NCBI RefSeq assembly: GCF_006376685.1
Contig: NZ_VEWL01000021.1
Coordinates: forward strand, 1-47,882
DNA: 47,882 bases
Direction of reading: 5' to 3'
Source: Ochrobactrum teleogrylli
GTDB taxonomy: Bacteria > Pseudomonadota > Alphaproteobacteria > Rhizobiales > Rhizobiaceae
A model generated the notes under the pieces. The model saw nothing but the letters and a program-made list of their open reading frames with translations. It did not search any database and was not told the origin of the DNA. The translations under genes and the position numbers were made by a program. Shown one piece after another: positions 8,302 through 17,630 of this stretch (positions within the stretch are counted from its first letter, which is position 1; every line of letters starts with the position of its first letter).

Positions 8302-9192
8302 TTATGGCACGATGAGCGTGCCGGCGCCATGTTCGGTGAAGAGTTCCAGCAGGACGGAATGCGGCGTCTTGCCATTCAGGATGACAACGCCTTCCACGCC
8401 ACGGCGGATTGCTTCGATGCAGGTTTCGACCTTCGGGATCATGCCACCGGAAATCGTGCCGTCCTTGATGAGCGCCTGCGCATCGGCAACGGAGAGTTCC
8501 TTGATCAGCTTCTTGTCCTTGTCCAGCACGCCGGGAACGTCGGTCAGGAACAGAAGACGGGTTGCGGCCAGCGCGCCTGCGATAGCGCCTGCAAAAGTGT
8601 CGGCATTGATGTTGTAGGTGTGGCCGTCACGGCCCGGAGCGACCGGTGCGATGACCGGGATCATCTCGGAACGCGCCAGAAGGTCGAGCAGGGTGCGGTC
8701 GACTTCCGCCGGCTCGCCGACAAAGCCCAGATCAAGCACTTTCTCGATATTGGAATCGGGGTCGATGACGGTCTTGTGCGCCTTCTGCGCGAAGACCATG
8801 TTACCGTCCTTGCCGCACAGGCCGATGGCCCATTCGCCTTCGGCATTGATCAGAGCGACGATTTCCTTGTTGATGGAACCGGCCAGAACCATTTCCACCA
8901 CTTCGACGGTCTTTTCGTCGGTGACGCGCAGGCCGCCCTCAAAACGGGATTCGATGCCAAGCTTGGTCAGCATGGCCTGAATCTGCGGGCCGCCGCCATG
9001 CACCACAATCGGGTTGATGCCCGATTGCTTCAAAAGCGCGATATCGCGAGCAAAGGCCTTGCCGAGCTCCGGATTGCCCATGGCGTGGCCGCCATATTTC
9101 ACGACGACATGCTTGTTCTCGTAGCGCTGCATATAGGGCAGGGCGGCGGAGAGGAGTTGTGCTTGCATTTCGGGATTATCAAGGGTCGTCAT
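8302..9192 (-). CDS. argB: Acetylglutamate kinase
   Basis: ArgB phosphorylates N-acetylglutamate with ATP in the second step of arginine synthesis in the cytoplasm. The 296-residue sequence carries the amino-acid-kinase fold signatures: [10 protein letters not shown] at the N-terminus, VVHGGGPQI, the [15 protein letters not shown] substrate-site segment, and [12 protein letters not shown]. The start at 9192 ([10 protein letters not shown]) has GGAG at proper spacing; ATG 9204 would overlap that site. The long N-terminal helix is typical of hexameric, arginine-inhibited ArgB. It heads an operon with the nucleotidase and DUF817 genes. Confidence 0.96.
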   Translation of the reverse strand: MTTLDNPEMQAQLLSAALPYMQRYENKHVVVKYGGHAMGNPELGKAFARDIALLKQSGINPIVVHGGGPQIQAMLTKLGIESRFEGGLRVTDEKTVEVVEMVLAGSINKEIVALINAEGEWAIGLCGKDGNMVFAQKAHKTVIDPDSNIEKVLDLGFVGEPAEVDRTLLDLLARSEMIPVIAPVAPGRDGHTYNINADTFAGAIAGALAATRLLFLTDVPGVLDKDKKLIKELSVADAQALIKDGTISGGMIPKVETCIEAIRRGVEGVVILNGKTPHSVLLELFTEHGAGTLIVP

Positions 9193-9237
9193 CGCGGGCT
9201 CCATGGCTGGCGACAGGGCAGAAGAGGCAGGCTTTTC

Positions 9238-9277
9238 TAGACCGGTTTTGATTCAAATGGAATCCGCGAAAACGGTC
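9238..9277. repeat. Imperfect palindrome upstream of argB
   Basis: AGACCGGTTTTGATTC faces an imperfect complement ending AACGGTCT. It resembles the short intergenic palindromes of Rhizobiales and lies in the divergent region between argB and the gene at 9374. It could form a hairpin at the 5' end of either leader. Confidence 0.45.
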
Positions 9278-9373
9278 TCGCTGCTTATTTTTCACGAATA
9301 GTTTGCTGGAAACGGCTTCTTATGTATGTGCCTATGTTCTATGCAAAATATGATTTTATAGTTTCACGGTTCC

Positions 9374-10006
9374 ATGAAGAAAGTTGTTTCGATGCGCCGG
9401 TTTATTTTGACCGCTGTGGGGTCACTCCTTGCCCTCAATGCCGCCCAGAATTTTGCAATGGCGGCATCCTCCACTCAAACCGTGGTCTTTGTTAGACACG
9501 GCGAAAAGCCGGAAAACGGGTTGGGCCAGCTAAGCTGCCGTGGCCTGAATCGCGCGCTGAAACTGCCCGCGATCATAGCAAAACAGTTCGGCAAACCGGT
9601 TGCGATTTTCGCGCCCAATCCGTCGGAAGAGAAGAACGACAAGGGCGGAACCTATGCCTATGTGCGTCCGCTCGCCACGGTCGAACCGACCGCGATTTCG
9701 CTTGGCCTGCCGGTGGATACGCGCTTCGGTTTCGAAGATATCGACAAGCTGGAAGAAGCGCTGGAAGCGCCTGCCTATCGCAATGCAACTGTTCTGGTTG
9801 GCTGGGAGCATAAGCAGATCGTCAAGCTGGTGCGCGAGATCGTCAAGGAGAACGGTGGCGACAAGCATAGCGTGCCCAAATGGTCGGGCGACGATTTCGA
9901 CAGTATTTATGTGCTGCGCATTACCCGCGACGGGGCAAAGACCAATGTACAGTTCGAGCGCCGCAATCAGGGACTGAACAACCTGCCGGAAACCTGTCCT
10001 CTTTGA
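9374..10006 (+). CDS. Secreted histidine-phosphatase-family protein
   Basis: The 210-residue product has an N-terminal signal peptide (MRRFILTAVGSLLALN...AMA) and the RHGEKP motif of histidine phosphatases at about residue 42, LSCRGLNRA shortly after, and a later His in GWEHKQI that would be the second catalytic histidine. It should be a periplasmic phosphatase of the phosphoglycerate-mutase superfamily; the substrate is unknown. An ATG at 9392 is an alternative start that gives a cleaner signal peptide. The gene sits on the opposite strand between argB and engB, which are often neighbours in related genomes, and its stop codon lies at the edge of a large palindrome. Confidence 0.75.
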   Translation: MKKVVSMRRFILTAVGSLLALNAAQNFAMAASSTQTVVFVRHGEKPENGLGQLSCRGLNRALKLPAIIAKQFGKPVAIFAPNPSEEKNDKGGTYAYVRPLATVEPTAISLGLPVDTRFGFEDIDKLEEALEAPAYRNATVLVGWEHKQIVKLVREIVKENGGDKHSVPKWSGDDFDSIYVLRITRDGAKTNVQFERRNQGLNNLPETCPL

Positions 10007-10150
10007 GAGCCTGTTCCAAAAGTCGCCCTGTGTGGCTGCAAATGGCAATTTTCTCCATTCCGGTGCTCACGTACCTTGAGTACGCTCCGCTCCGATACTC
10101 GAAAATCACCATTTTCGCACACACAGGCCGCTTTTTGAGTCAGGCTCTGA
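10004..10150. repeat. Large dispersed palindromic element, copy 1
   Basis: The ends are complementary: TGAGAGCCTG at the left faces CAGGCTCTGA at the right, with further pairing (CCTGTGTG / CACACAGG) inside. The core 10060-10109 (CCGGTGCTCACGTAC... GTACGCTCCGCTCCG...) recurs at 33171-33221. It separates two convergent genes and may act as a bidirectional terminator. The size and shape recall the Bru-RS palindromic elements of Brucella, but I could not compare sequences. Confidence 0.75.
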
Positions 10151-10168
10151 GGACAGGTCAGGCTGAAA

Positions 10169-10894
10169 TCAGGCCTCTTTGATCACCAGAGCCACAGCTG
10201 CGCGCAAATCGTCGAGGCCGAGGCCCTTTTCCGATGAGGTGGCGATAATGCCCGGGAAGCAGGCTGCACGGCGGAAGGTGAGCTTGTGCGTATCGGCCAT
10301 CAGGCGCGGCACGCCTGCCGGTTTGATCTTGTCGATCTTGGTCAGCACGATCTGGTAGGACACGGCGGCCTTGTCGAGAAGGTCAAGCACTTCGGCGTCG
10401 TTCTTCTTGATGCCGTGGCGCGCATCGATCAGCACATAGACGCGCTTCAGTGTGGTACGTCCGCGCAGATAGTCGAAAACAAGTCGCGTCCAGGCATCGA
10501 CATGGGCTTTTGGCGCTTCGGCAAAACCGTAGCCCGGCATATCCACGAGGGCCAGCGGCGGCAGGTCGCCGTTTTCGCCGGAATAACCGTCCGGCACGAA
10601 ATAGTTCAGTTCCTGCGTGCGGCCCGGCGTATTGGACGTGCGCGCAAGGCCCTTCTTGTTGACCAGAGCATTGATCAGCGATGACTTGCCGACATTGGAG
10701 CGTCCGGCAAAGGCGATCTCCACCGGACCTTCCGGCGGCAGGAACTGCATCGACGGCACGCCACGGATGAAGATCCATGACTTCTTGAACAGCGCACGGC
10801 CTTGCTCGACCAGTGCCGCCTGCGCCGCGCGGGTCGCATCTGCCGCTGCCTGAGCCGCATTGATTGCCGCCTGCTTCTTATCCTGCTCGCTCAA
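10169..10894 (-). CDS. engB: Ribosome biogenesis GTPase EngB/YihA
   Basis: This is the essential TRAFAC-class GTPase that helps assemble the 50S subunit. At 241 residues it has an N-terminal Ala-rich extension of about 55 residues, then G1 [11 protein letters not shown]3 DMPGYGF, G4 LTKIDK and a G5-like ATSSEKG. The core matches the family length of about 200, so only the extension is variable. It follows yidC on the same strand after about 100 bp and a terminator, as in the usual rnpA-yidC-engB order of Rhizobiales. Confidence 0.95.
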   Translation of the reverse strand: MSEQDKKQAAINAAQAAADATRAAQAALVEQGRALFKKSWIFIRGVPSMQFLPPEGPVEIAFAGRSNVGKSSLINALVNKKGLARTSNTPGRTQELNYFVPDGYSGENGDLPPLALVDMPGYGFAEAPKAHVDAWTRLVFDYLRGRTTLKRVYVLIDARHGIKKNDAEVLDLLDKAAVSYQIVLTKIDKIKPAGVPRLMADTHKLTFRRAACFPGIIATSSEKGLGLDDLRAAVALVIKEA

Positions 10895-10970
10895 TGTTCT
10901 TATCCTGGTCGCTTTATTCTGTCAGTGACACGCATCAATGGTATGGGCCGCATTGTCAACATGACGGCAT

Positions 10971-10994
10971 AAAAAACCCCGCCTAAGCGGGGTT
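10971..10994 (-). terminator. Terminator after yidC
   Basis: An 8-bp GC-rich stem (AACCCCGC / GCGGGGTT) with a 4-nt loop is followed on the minus strand by a T run (A run at 10971-10976). It lies 8 bp past the yidC stop and may allow partial read-through into engB. Confidence 0.85.
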
Positions 10995-11001
10995 CTTTCA
11001 G

Positions 11002-12834
11002 TTATTTCTTCGCCTCGTTCGGCTTTCGCTTGAACATGCCCTTGAGGTTATCGAAGAGCTCGATCTTGACGCCCTGACGCTTCATGATGATGCCCTGCTG
11101 GGTGATCGAGAGCAGGTTGTTCCATGCCCAGTAGATCACGAGACCAGCCGGGAACGAAGCCAGCATGAAGGTGAAGATAATCGGCATCCAGGTGAAGATC
11201 GCAGCCTGCGTTGGGTCTGGCGGCGTCGGGTTCATGCGCATTTGCAGGAACATGGTGATGCCCATCAGCAGCGGCCAGACGCCGATCATCAGGAAGGCTG
11301 GTACGCCGAATGGCAGAAGGCCGAACAGGTTGAAGAGCGATGTCGGATCGGGCGCTGCAAGATCCTGAATCCAGCCAAAGAACGGCGCATGGCGCATTTC
11401 GATGGTGACGTAGAGAACCTTATACAAGGCGAAGAACACCGGAATCTGCACCAGCACCGGCCAGCAGCCTGCGAGCGGATTGATCTTCTCTTCCTTGTAG
11501 AGCCGCATCATTTCCTGCTGCTGCTTCATCTTGTCGTCCGCGTATTTCTCGCGGATTTCCGTCATCTTCGGCTGAACCAGCTTCATGCGCGCCATCGACT
11601 TGTACGACTTGTTGGCGAGCGGGAAGAACAGGCCCTTGAGCAGAACGGTGACAACCAGAATGGCGACGCCGAAATTGCCCGAGAACTTGTAGATCCAGTC
11701 GATGAGGTAGAACATCGGCTTGGTGATGAAGTAGAACCAGCCCCAGTCGATCAGCAGTTCGAACTGCTTGATGCCGAGCTGCTTTTCGTAAGCCTGAATC
11801 TGGGTGACGACCTTTGCACCGGCGAAGACCTGGTTCTTCAGCGAATGCGACTGGCCGGCCTCAATGGTCATCGGCGCGCCGAGGAAATCGGTCTGGTAGC
11901 GCGGGCGATCATTGGTGAAGTGCGAGAAGCGGCCGGTGAACTTTTCGTCTTGCGGCGGTACGAGCGTTGCAGCCCAATACTTGTCGGTGATGCCGAGCCA
12001 GCCGCCCATGACGTCCTTGAACGAGATGTCCTTGTCGTCTTCGACCTTGGAATATTTGATTTCCTGCAGGCCGTCCTGACCCATGACGCCGATCAGGCCT
12101 TCATGCAGAACATAGGTAGCGCTGGCATGTTCCGGCTGGTTGAAGCGGGTTACGCGGCCATAAGAGGCCAGCGAAATCGGTGCGCCGGTATTGTTGGTGA
12201 TCGTGTCGTCAACGGAGAACATATAGGCGTCGTCAACCGAGATGACGCGCTTGAAGGTGATGTTCTTCTCGTTGGTATAGGTCAGCGTGACCGGCGTGGA
12301 TGGAGTCAGCTTGTTGTTGCCTTCCACGGACCAGACCGTGTTCGGACCCGGAACCGGGCCGGTCGTGTCATTGCCGGTGAAGCCGAGCTCAACGAAATAG
12401 CCCTGCTTCAGCGCCGATGGCGCGAGCAGTTCGATATTCGGAGAATTGTTGTCGACGGTTTCGTGATAATTCTTGAGGAAGAGATCGTCGAGACGCGCGC
12501 CGGTTAGGTTGATCGAACCGCGCAGCGAAGGCGTGTCGATCTGAACGCGCTCAGTCTGAGCGATTGCGGCTTCGCGGGTCAGCGTGCCGCCTGCGGCTGC
12601 CACATCACCATGGCCGGGAATTGTGCCCGAAGCGGCTGGCGCCTGTGGCGTATCGCCCGCACCGTTGCCTGCCTGGCCACCCTGGGCTGCCTGCTGGGCC
12701 TGCCGCTGCTGCTCCTCAATGCGTGCCTGCTCCCGCTGGGCTTCCGTTTTCGGACCCAGATAAAACACTTGCCACAGCGTCAGTATGAGGATGGACAGGG
12801 CAATGGTGATGAAGAAATTGCGTTTATTTTCCAT
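11002..12834 (-). CDS. yidC: Membrane protein insertase YidC
   Basis: YidC inserts and folds inner-membrane proteins alone or with SecYEG. The chosen start ([17 protein letters not shown] 12834) has AGGA upstream and gives 610 residues; a start at 12921 would add 29 residues overlapping rnpA and is unlikely. An N-terminal transmembrane helix is followed by a Gln/Ala-rich linker, a large periplasmic beta domain (about 80-350), and the conserved five-helix core with a positively charged cytoplasmic loop ([20 protein letters not shown]). The 5' end overlaps rnpA by 11 nt, so the two are translationally coupled. Confidence 0.96.
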   Translation of the reverse strand: MENKRNFFITIALSILILTLWQVFYLGPKTEAQREQARIEEQQRQAQQAAQGGQAGNGAGDTPQAPAASGTIPGHGDVAAAGGTLTREAAIAQTERVQIDTPSLRGSINLTGARLDDLFLKNYHETVDNNSPNIELLAPSALKQGYFVELGFTGNDTTGPVPGPNTVWSVEGNNKLTPSTPVTLTYTNEKNITFKRVISVDDAYMFSVDDTITNNTGAPISLASYGRVTRFNQPEHASATYVLHEGLIGVMGQDGLQEIKYSKVEDDKDISFKDVMGGWLGITDKYWAATLVPPQDEKFTGRFSHFTNDRPRYQTDFLGAPMTIEAGQSHSLKNQVFAGAKVVTQIQAYEKQLGIKQFELLIDWGWFYFITKPMFYLIDWIYKFSGNFGVAILVVTVLLKGLFFPLANKSYKSMARMKLVQPKMTEIREKYADDKMKQQQEMMRLYKEEKINPLAGCWPVLVQIPVFFALYKVLYVTIEMRHAPFFGWIQDLAAPDPTSLFNLFGLLPFGVPAFLMIGVWPLLMGITMFLQMRMNPTPPDPTQAAIFTWMPIIFTFMLASFPAGLVIYWAWNNLLSITQQGIIMKRQGVKIELFDNLKGMFKRKPNEAKK

Positions 12835-13249
12835 TGACGGGTCCTGATTCCGGTCTTTCCGTTCGGCGTTTCCCTTCGCCTTTCCGCTCGCCCTTCGCCT
12901 TGATGCGGCGGGTGAGTTCATCGGTCAGTCGCGAAAAGGGCGCAGTGAGAGCTTGCTCGCGCGCTACGATCACATAGTCGGTCGAAGGCGCCATGTCACG
13001 CCCTGCGTGACAACGTACCGCTTCTCTCAGCCTGCGGCGGATGCGATTTCGTATCACGGCGTTGCCGTTCTTCTTGGTGACGGTGAAGCCGGCGCGGGGC
13101 TTGTCGCCAATTTTGGCGGCTGCCGATTCCTCTTCCGTCCGCTCGCGGACTTCGAGGAGAAACAGCGGGCCACGCCGCTTTTCACCGTTCCTTAAAGCCA
13201 AAAACTCCGCTCTCTTACGAAGGCGGAGTATTTGTTTCGGCTTTTTCAT
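12824..13249 (-). CDS. rnpA: Ribonuclease P protein component
   Basis: RnpA is the protein cofactor of RNase P, which matures tRNA 5' ends. The 141-residue form starting at ATG 13249 ([16 protein letters not shown]) begins at the family's usual place; a start at 13363 would run over the end of rpmH. The signature RNR-type motif is present ([16 protein letters not shown]). The C-terminus is unusually long and basic ([16 protein letters not shown]), as in other Rhizobiales. It lies 34 bp after rpmH and overlaps yidC. Confidence 0.92.
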   Translation of the reverse strand: MKKPKQILRLRKRAEFLALRNGEKRRGPLFLLEVRERTEEESAAAKIGDKPRAGFTVTKKNGNAVIRNRIRRRLREAVRCHAGRDMAPSTDYVIVAREQALTAPFSRLTDELTRRIKAKGERKGEGKRRTERPESGPVNGK

Positions 13250-13283
13250 ATCTTTATTCACCGCGCAGCTGCGCGGGAAAAGA

Positions 13284-13418
13284 CTAAGCGGAAAGCCGCT
13301 TACGGCCGCGCGAACGGCGAGCGGCGAGAACCTTGCGGCCGCCGGTGGTAGCCATGCGTGCACGGAAACCGTGACGACGCTTGCGGACGATCTTGGATGG
13401 CTGATAAGTGCGCTTCAT
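13284..13418 (-). CDS. rpmH: 50S ribosomal protein L34
   Basis: Translation of the minus strand from ATG 13418 to TAG 13284 gives 44 residues: [20 protein letters not shown], then an [24 protein letters not shown] segment and LSA. This is the standard length and sequence of bacterial L34. It is the first gene of the rpmH-rnpA-yidC cluster. Confidence 0.97.
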   Translation of the reverse strand: MKRTYQPSKIVRKRRHGFRARMATTGGRKVLAARRSRGRKRLSA

Positions 13419-13466
13419 TTTTTTAATACCGCGGTGTGCGGCCCTTCTTAATTCTGTTTTTCAGTG

Positions 13467-13514
13467 GAACATGATCTGGTCCGAGACCGGTTACCCTTAT
13501 TCGGGATCATGCTC
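13467..13514. repeat. Rhizobiales-type short palindromic repeat
   Basis: GAACATGATC at the left faces GATCATGCTC at the right, with a GGTCCGAGACCGG segment and a TTCGGG segment between. This matches the GAGCATGATC...GATCATGCTC intergenic repeats common in Rhizobiales genomes. It sits about 50 bp upstream of rpmH, between rpmH and the minus-strand gene at 13637. I see no gene in the rest of 13419-13636. Confidence 0.65.
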
Positions 13515-13636
13515 TATTGAACAGGAGCTGGTTCTTTTCCCTGCGGCGGACAGCATAAACCATCCGTAGACCCGCGCGGGCGAACGTGACGCGGCTTATA
13601 GGGGGAGGGGCCTCAAGAGTCAATCCGCAGATGCGA

Positions 13637-14020
13637 TCAAAGCTGTGCTTCGATAGAAGCTTTGTCGATGATCGACCAGACCCCTTTGATCAGTCCCTTC
13701 TCGAAGGTGTAAAAGACGTTTTCGGCGAAGCTGATCCTGCGGCCATTGACCGGCAAGCCGAGAAAGACGCCAACGGGCGTGCAATCGAAAGCCAGACGGA
13801 CTGCAACTGTCGGTGGTTCGCAGACCAGCAGGTCTATACTGAATTGGAGATCGGGGATCGCCTTGAAATCCTGCTCCAACATGGCGCGATAGCCCGCCAG
13901 TCCGAAAGCTCTGCCATTATGCGAGACCGCCTGATGGACAAAGTGGCCGAGATTTTCCCAGTCCTGTCCGTTCAGGCAGGCGATGTAATCGCGGTAGATG
14001 TCGGCAAGCGGCTTCTCCAT
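13637..14020 (-). CDS. SnoaL/NTF2-like protein
   Basis: The chosen start at ATG 14020 has GGAGG 7 nt upstream and gives 127 residues; the frame is open upstream to 14143 without a comparable site. The pattern of an N-terminal helix (IYRDYIACLNGQDW), a segment like AGYRAMLEQDFKAIPDLQF, and a strand rich in Val/Phe ending ENVFYTFEKGLI is that of the cone-shaped NTF2/SnoaL fold (ester cyclase type). Family members are enzymes or binding proteins, so the function cannot be told. It is divergent from the RidA gene, with 138 bp between starts. Confidence 0.7.
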   Translation of the reverse strand: MEKPLADIYRDYIACLNGQDWENLGHFVHQAVSHNGRAFGLAGYRAMLEQDFKAIPDLQFSIDLLVCEPPTVAVRLAFDCTPVGVFLGLPVNGRRISFAENVFYTFEKGLIKGVWSIIDKASIEAQL

Positions 14021-14118
14021 GGTCGGTCCTCCTGTTTTCGAATTTAAGCGATCACGCATGGCAACGCCATTGCCAAACGGCACTTGGGCTTCCATAAGAG
14101 AGCGCACATTTTTTCCAA

Positions 14119-14136
14119 TGCGGAACACTTTCCGCA
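14119..14136. promoter_or_regulatory. Inverted repeat in the ridA-like leader
   Basis: A perfect 7-bp inverted repeat (TGCGGAA CACT TTCCGCA) ends 22 bp before the start codon at 14159, just ahead of its ribosome-binding site. It could be an operator or a small leader hairpin. No known regulator can be assigned. Confidence 0.35.
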
Positions 14137-14158
14137 GCAGCATTCAGAGGAGTTCACC

Positions 14159-14503
14159 ATGAGCATCCGTCGCATCGGAGTTGGTCCACGCATGAGCCAG
14201 GCCGTGGTCCACGGCAACACCGTTTATCTCGCCGGTCAAGTGGGTGAGCCCGGCGCCAGCGTGACCGATCAGACCAAGGCCGTTCTGGCCGAAGTGGACC
14301 GCCTGCTCAAGGAAGCCGGTTCGGACAAGTCGAAGATTCTTCAGGCGATCATCTGGCTCGCCGACATGAAGGATTTCGCCGAAATGAACGCTGTCTGGGA
14401 TGCCTGGGTCGATCCGGCCAACACGCCAGCTCGTGCAACCGGTGAAGCAGCCCTTGCAACGCCGGACTACAAGGTCGAAATCATCATCACCGCTGCGATC
14501 TGA
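14159..14503 (+). CDS. RidA/YjgF-family protein
   Basis: RidA proteins hydrolyse reactive enamines/imines formed by PLP enzymes; some relatives have other deaminase roles. This 114-residue member (MSIRRIGVGPRMSQAVVHGN) starts behind AGAGGAG with ideal spacing. The segment VYLAGQVGEPGASVTDQTKAVL and the C-terminal ATPDYKVEIIITAAI fit the fold. The catalytic Arg of classical RidA near the C-terminal third may correspond to the Arg in NTPARATGEAALA, suggesting an active member. A terminator follows directly. Confidence 0.85.
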   Translation: MSIRRIGVGPRMSQAVVHGNTVYLAGQVGEPGASVTDQTKAVLAEVDRLLKEAGSDKSKILQAIIWLADMKDFAEMNAVWDAWVDPANTPARATGEAALATPDYKVEIIITAAI

Positions 14504-14526
14504 TCCCAGCGCGAATGCTTGAGAAA

Positions 14527-14551
14527 GCCCCGCTGCGAAGCGGGGTTTTTT
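14527..14551. terminator. Terminator between RidA-like and DUF4105 genes
   Basis: A 6-bp CCCCGC / GCGGGG stem, extended by weaker pairs, is followed by TTTTTT. It serves the rightward gene and overlaps the stop region of the leftward DUF4105 gene, so it lies inside the convergent junction. Confidence 0.8.
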
Positions 14552-15545
14552 ATTCGCGGATGCGTTGCGAGAAGCCGTCGCGTCCGCCTGCCTGCGCTTT
14601 TGCGTCGATGGATGCGCGCTGGCGTACGTCTTCCAGTGAGCCGCCATTCTCGATCCAGCCATTGTCGAAAAGATAGCCGGGCAGAAAGCCTGACAGCAGA
14701 ATGCGATAGTCGAACGGGAATGTTGGATCGAGCAGCCGCGCCATGTCGAAGATCATTGTCGTGCAGTTGGTGGTCAGCGTGTTGTAGAATTCCGCCTTTG
14801 CGGCCAGCTGGTTGCCGCGCTCGACATAGGACAGGAACAATTGTCTGGCCGGGCCGGGCGGCAGTTTGACCTGATAGCGGTAGACGTCTTCCTTGCGGAT
14901 ATTGGTGCGCAGATAGATGATGTCCCGTTCCTCGGCGGCGATCATCGCCAGCTCGAATTCCCGGAAAAAGCCGCCAATAGACGAGAAGACCTCATGATGC
15001 TCGCGGCGGATTTCGCCGGAGAAGACCACATGACGCCCATCCGCAAAGCCGAATGAAAGCAGCGTGTGAGCGATGGCCGGGCTCGACCAGTAGGACAGGT
15101 AGATATCAACCGAAGTAATCTTGCTGAGATCGTAGGTTTCGTCTTTCCAATTTTCGGTAAAGTCTTCCGTCGTGCGCCATTCGAAATCGCGAACATTGGT
15201 GAGCGTGACGATATCGCCATCCACCTTGCCGGTAACGATGCGCGCGACGTCCGGCGCCCACATGCGGTCGAGGGAAGGGCGGATGGTCGTCCACCAGCCG
15301 AGGATGATGAGCGCGAGGAGGCAGAAGAACAGCCGTTTGCGCCAGCAGGAGAAGCGCCTTTCCCCGGCTATGGTCCAGAGGGTGAAGAGCAACCACAGCG
15401 CGATGATCGCCTGGCGAACAACGCTGCCGAAGGGCAACTGATACCACATCGCCAAACTCGCCCAGATCGCAAAGATAAGAGCGAAAAGGATGAAGATAAA
15501 CTTGCCTGCGATGCGAACGGGCGCCGATTTCAAAATAGACGTCAT
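14550..15545 (-). CDS. DUF4105 membrane-anchored protein
   Basis: The 331-residue form starting at ATG 15545 begins with MTSILKSAPVRIAGKFIFIL, then two hydrophobic segments (about 13-40, 45-62) and a third near 70-88. The remaining 240 residues are a soluble domain, probably periplasmic. It contains SVDIYLSYWSSPAIAHTLLS with VFSGEIRREHHE, and a TTNCTT motif near residue 250. These match the DUF4105 ('Lnb N-terminal periplasmic') family, in which a Cys/His pair suggests a hydrolase. The activity is unknown. A start at 15623 is possible but lacks a good site. Confidence 0.75.
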   Translation of the reverse strand: MTSILKSAPVRIAGKFIFILFALIFAIWASLAMWYQLPFGSVVRQAIIALWLLFTLWTIAGERRFSCWRKRLFFCLLALIILGWWTTIRPSLDRMWAPDVARIVTGKVDGDIVTLTNVRDFEWRTTEDFTENWKDETYDLSKITSVDIYLSYWSSPAIAHTLLSFGFADGRHVVFSGEIRREHHEVFSSIGGFFREFELAMIAAEERDIIYLRTNIRKEDVYRYQVKLPPGPARQLFLSYVERGNQLAAKAEFYNTLTTNCTTMIFDMARLLDPTFPFDYRILLSGFLPGYLFDNGWIENGGSLEDVRQRASIDAKAQAGGRDGFSQRIRE

Positions 15546-15695
15546 GGGCCTCAGTGCTCGCCAGTTGTGGTAATCAATGTGGAATTGGCGGCGATACTGA
15601 CATGATTTGCGGCGCAATGTCATTGCTTATCCAAAAAATGGATAAATTTAGTTCAGTACATTGGAATCTGTAAAAAGAAGCTCTTCTATTAGCCG

Positions 15696-16379
15696 TTACT
15701 TCTTTAAGGCGACAGCCTCTCCACGCGGGCGCGGCGCGGATGTCTTTCGATTGCGCCTGTAGGGACGCACCAGCCGCCACAGCAGCAGCGCTGCGACGAT
15801 AGCGGCATAGATGATCGGCTCTGCGGGCCAGCTTTTCACGGATAGGATGAAATGGATCGCACCGCCTGCAATGGCGACATAGACGAGCTTGTGCAGGCTG
15901 GTCCAGCGGCGTCCGAGCCGACGGATCGACCAGTTGTTGGAGGTCAGCGCCAAAGGCACAAGCAGCACGAGACTGATCATGCCGATGGTGATGAAAGGGC
16001 GGCGGAGAATATCGGCGACGATAACCGGAAAATTCAGCGCCTGATCGAGCACCATATAGGTCGCGAAATGCATAAGCGCATAATAGAAGGCGAGAAGACC
16101 GAGCGCCCGGCGATAGCGCAGCAGGCTGATGCCGGTCAGGTCGCGGATCGGGGTGACGAGCAATGTCAGGATCAGCAAGCGCAGCGCCCAGAGACCGAGC
16201 GTATGTTCGAACGTCTTGACCGGATCGGCGCCAAGGCCGCCGGTCGCGCCGAGATAGAAGGTCCAGACAGCCGGAACAAACCCCGCCGCATAGAGCAGCC
16301 AGACCTTCCAGCCATCAGTCTTGCGACGCGTCGGCTTTTTCGCGCCCCCTTCGGTTGCACCCATTCTCTCGGCTGCCAT
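15696..16379 (-). CDS. msrQ: Heme-binding membrane subunit of methionine sulfoxide reductase
   Basis: MsrQ is the b-type heme membrane protein that passes electrons from the respiratory chain to periplasmic MsrP. The 227-residue protein has a charged N-terminal tail of about 25 residues, then six hydrophobic helices, with candidate heme histidines in FYYALMHFATYMVLD and SLHKLVYVAIAGGAIHF. It ends in a basic cytoplasmic tail. Its ATG follows the msrP stop by a single base, so the two are cotranscribed and coupled. The N-terminal tail is somewhat longer than in E. coli MsrQ (211 residues). Confidence 0.92.
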   Translation of the reverse strand: MAAERMGATEGGAKKPTRRKTDGWKVWLLYAAGFVPAVWTFYLGATGGLGADPVKTFEHTLGLWALRLLILTLLVTPIRDLTGISLLRYRRALGLLAFYYALMHFATYMVLDQALNFPVIVADILRRPFITIGMISLVLLVPLALTSNNWSIRRLGRRWTSLHKLVYVAIAGGAIHFILSVKSWPAEPIIYAAIVAALLLWRLVRPYRRNRKTSAPRPRGEAVALKK

Positions 16380-16380
16380 G

Positions 16381-17340
16381 TCAGTAATTCGCCTTCAGGT
16401 CCATGCCGGTATAAAGCGACGCGACTTCGTCCGCATAGCCGTTGAAAGGCAGGGTCGGGCGGCGGCTGGAAGCGAAGAAACTGTCCTCGCCGATGCGCCG
16501 TTCTGTCGCCTGGCTCCAGCGGGGATGATCGACCGCCGGGTTCACATTGGCATAGAAGCCATATTCATTGGCGGCCTGCTGCTGCCACGAGGTGGGCGGC
16601 TGCTTCTCGACAAAGGAGATACGGGTAATGGCCTTGATGCCTTTGAAACCATATTTCCACGGCACCACGAGCCGGATCGGCGCGCCATTGGCGTTGGGAA
16701 GCGTCTCGCCGTAAAGGCCGACCGCCAGGATGGTCAGCGGATGCCGGGCTTCGTCCAGTCGTAACCCTTCGACATAGGGCCAGTCCAGCACCTGAAACAG
16801 TCCCTTCTGGCCGGGCATTTCCTCCGGGCGCACGACACCGGTGAAGGCGATATATTTGGCAGAGCCAAGTGGCTCCACCTGTGACAGCAGGCTTGCCAGC
16901 GGAAAGCCGATCCACGGGATTACCATCGACCACGCCTCGACACAGCGCATACGATAGATGCGCTCTTCCAGTGGCATCTTGTCGATCAACTCGCGCATGT
17001 CGAATTCTTTCGGCTGCTTAACCAGCCCATCGATGGTCAGCTTCCAGGGCAGCGGCTTGTAATCGCTGGAATTGGCGGCTGGGTCGCTCTTGTCTGTGCC
17101 GAATTCATAGAAATTATTGTAGCTGGTGACATCGGCCTTCGGGGTCAGCTTTTCATCGACCTTATAGGCGGATGCGACAGCCTTGAGCGGGTCTGCAAAT
17201 GCCGACGACGCAAAACCTGCGGTAGCGAGTGCGCCGAGGCCCGCCATAAACTGCCGGCGGTGCAGATAGAGGTTCTTCGGTGTCACCGCATCATAAGTGA
17301 GACGGGCATGCGAAAGACGGCTGAATTTAAAGCTGCTCAT
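16381..17340 (-). CDS. msrP: Periplasmic methionine sulfoxide reductase, molybdenum subunit
   Basis: MsrP reduces oxidised methionine in periplasmic proteins with a molybdopterin cofactor. The 319-residue precursor has a Tat signal ([20 protein letters not shown], residues about 27-46) after a leading segment that is part of the family's N-terminus. The cysteine in [20 protein letters not shown] (about residue 134) is the Mo ligand, and [12 protein letters not shown] is a cofactor-domain segment. It forms an operon with msrQ. The region to the next gene (17341-17630) is a divergent promoter region with no identifiable sites. Confidence 0.95.
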   Translation of the reverse strand: MSSFKFSRLSHARLTYDAVTPKNLYLHRRQFMAGLGALATAGFASSAFADPLKAVASAYKVDEKLTPKADVTSYNNFYEFGTDKSDPAANSSDYKPLPWKLTIDGLVKQPKEFDMRELIDKMPLEERIYRMRCVEAWSMVIPWIGFPLASLLSQVEPLGSAKYIAFTGVVRPEEMPGQKGLFQVLDWPYVEGLRLDEARHPLTILAVGLYGETLPNANGAPIRLVVPWKYGFKGIKAITRISFVEKQPPTSWQQQAANEYGFYANVNPAVDHPRWSQATERRIGEDSFFASSRRPTLPFNGYADEVASLYTGMDLKANY

Positions 17341-17630
17341 GGGCGTCGATCTCTTTCTCCCGCATAATAGCTGATTTTCTCGCCAAACACGTCAAAAGCA
17401 AGGAGTTTTCATCGCTTCGGTGTGGCTCACGCTTTAGTGATGGCGAATAAGTCTCGCAATGGAGATGTAACAGAATTGTAACAGGTCGTAATTTTTCGTG
17501 CATTTCGCCACATTCCTGCTAAATCTCTGCTGTTAAGAGAGTTCCATTCGCCGCGAAGGCCGTGCTCAATCGCCTTGTTGAGGGGCCGCTTTCAAACCTT
17601 CGTTAACGTCTCGTTGGCTATGTAGAGATC

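Noticed and set aside
8140..9240. Plus-strand open frame of 366 codons opposite argB
   Set aside because: ArgB is beyond doubt, and this frame is its complement.
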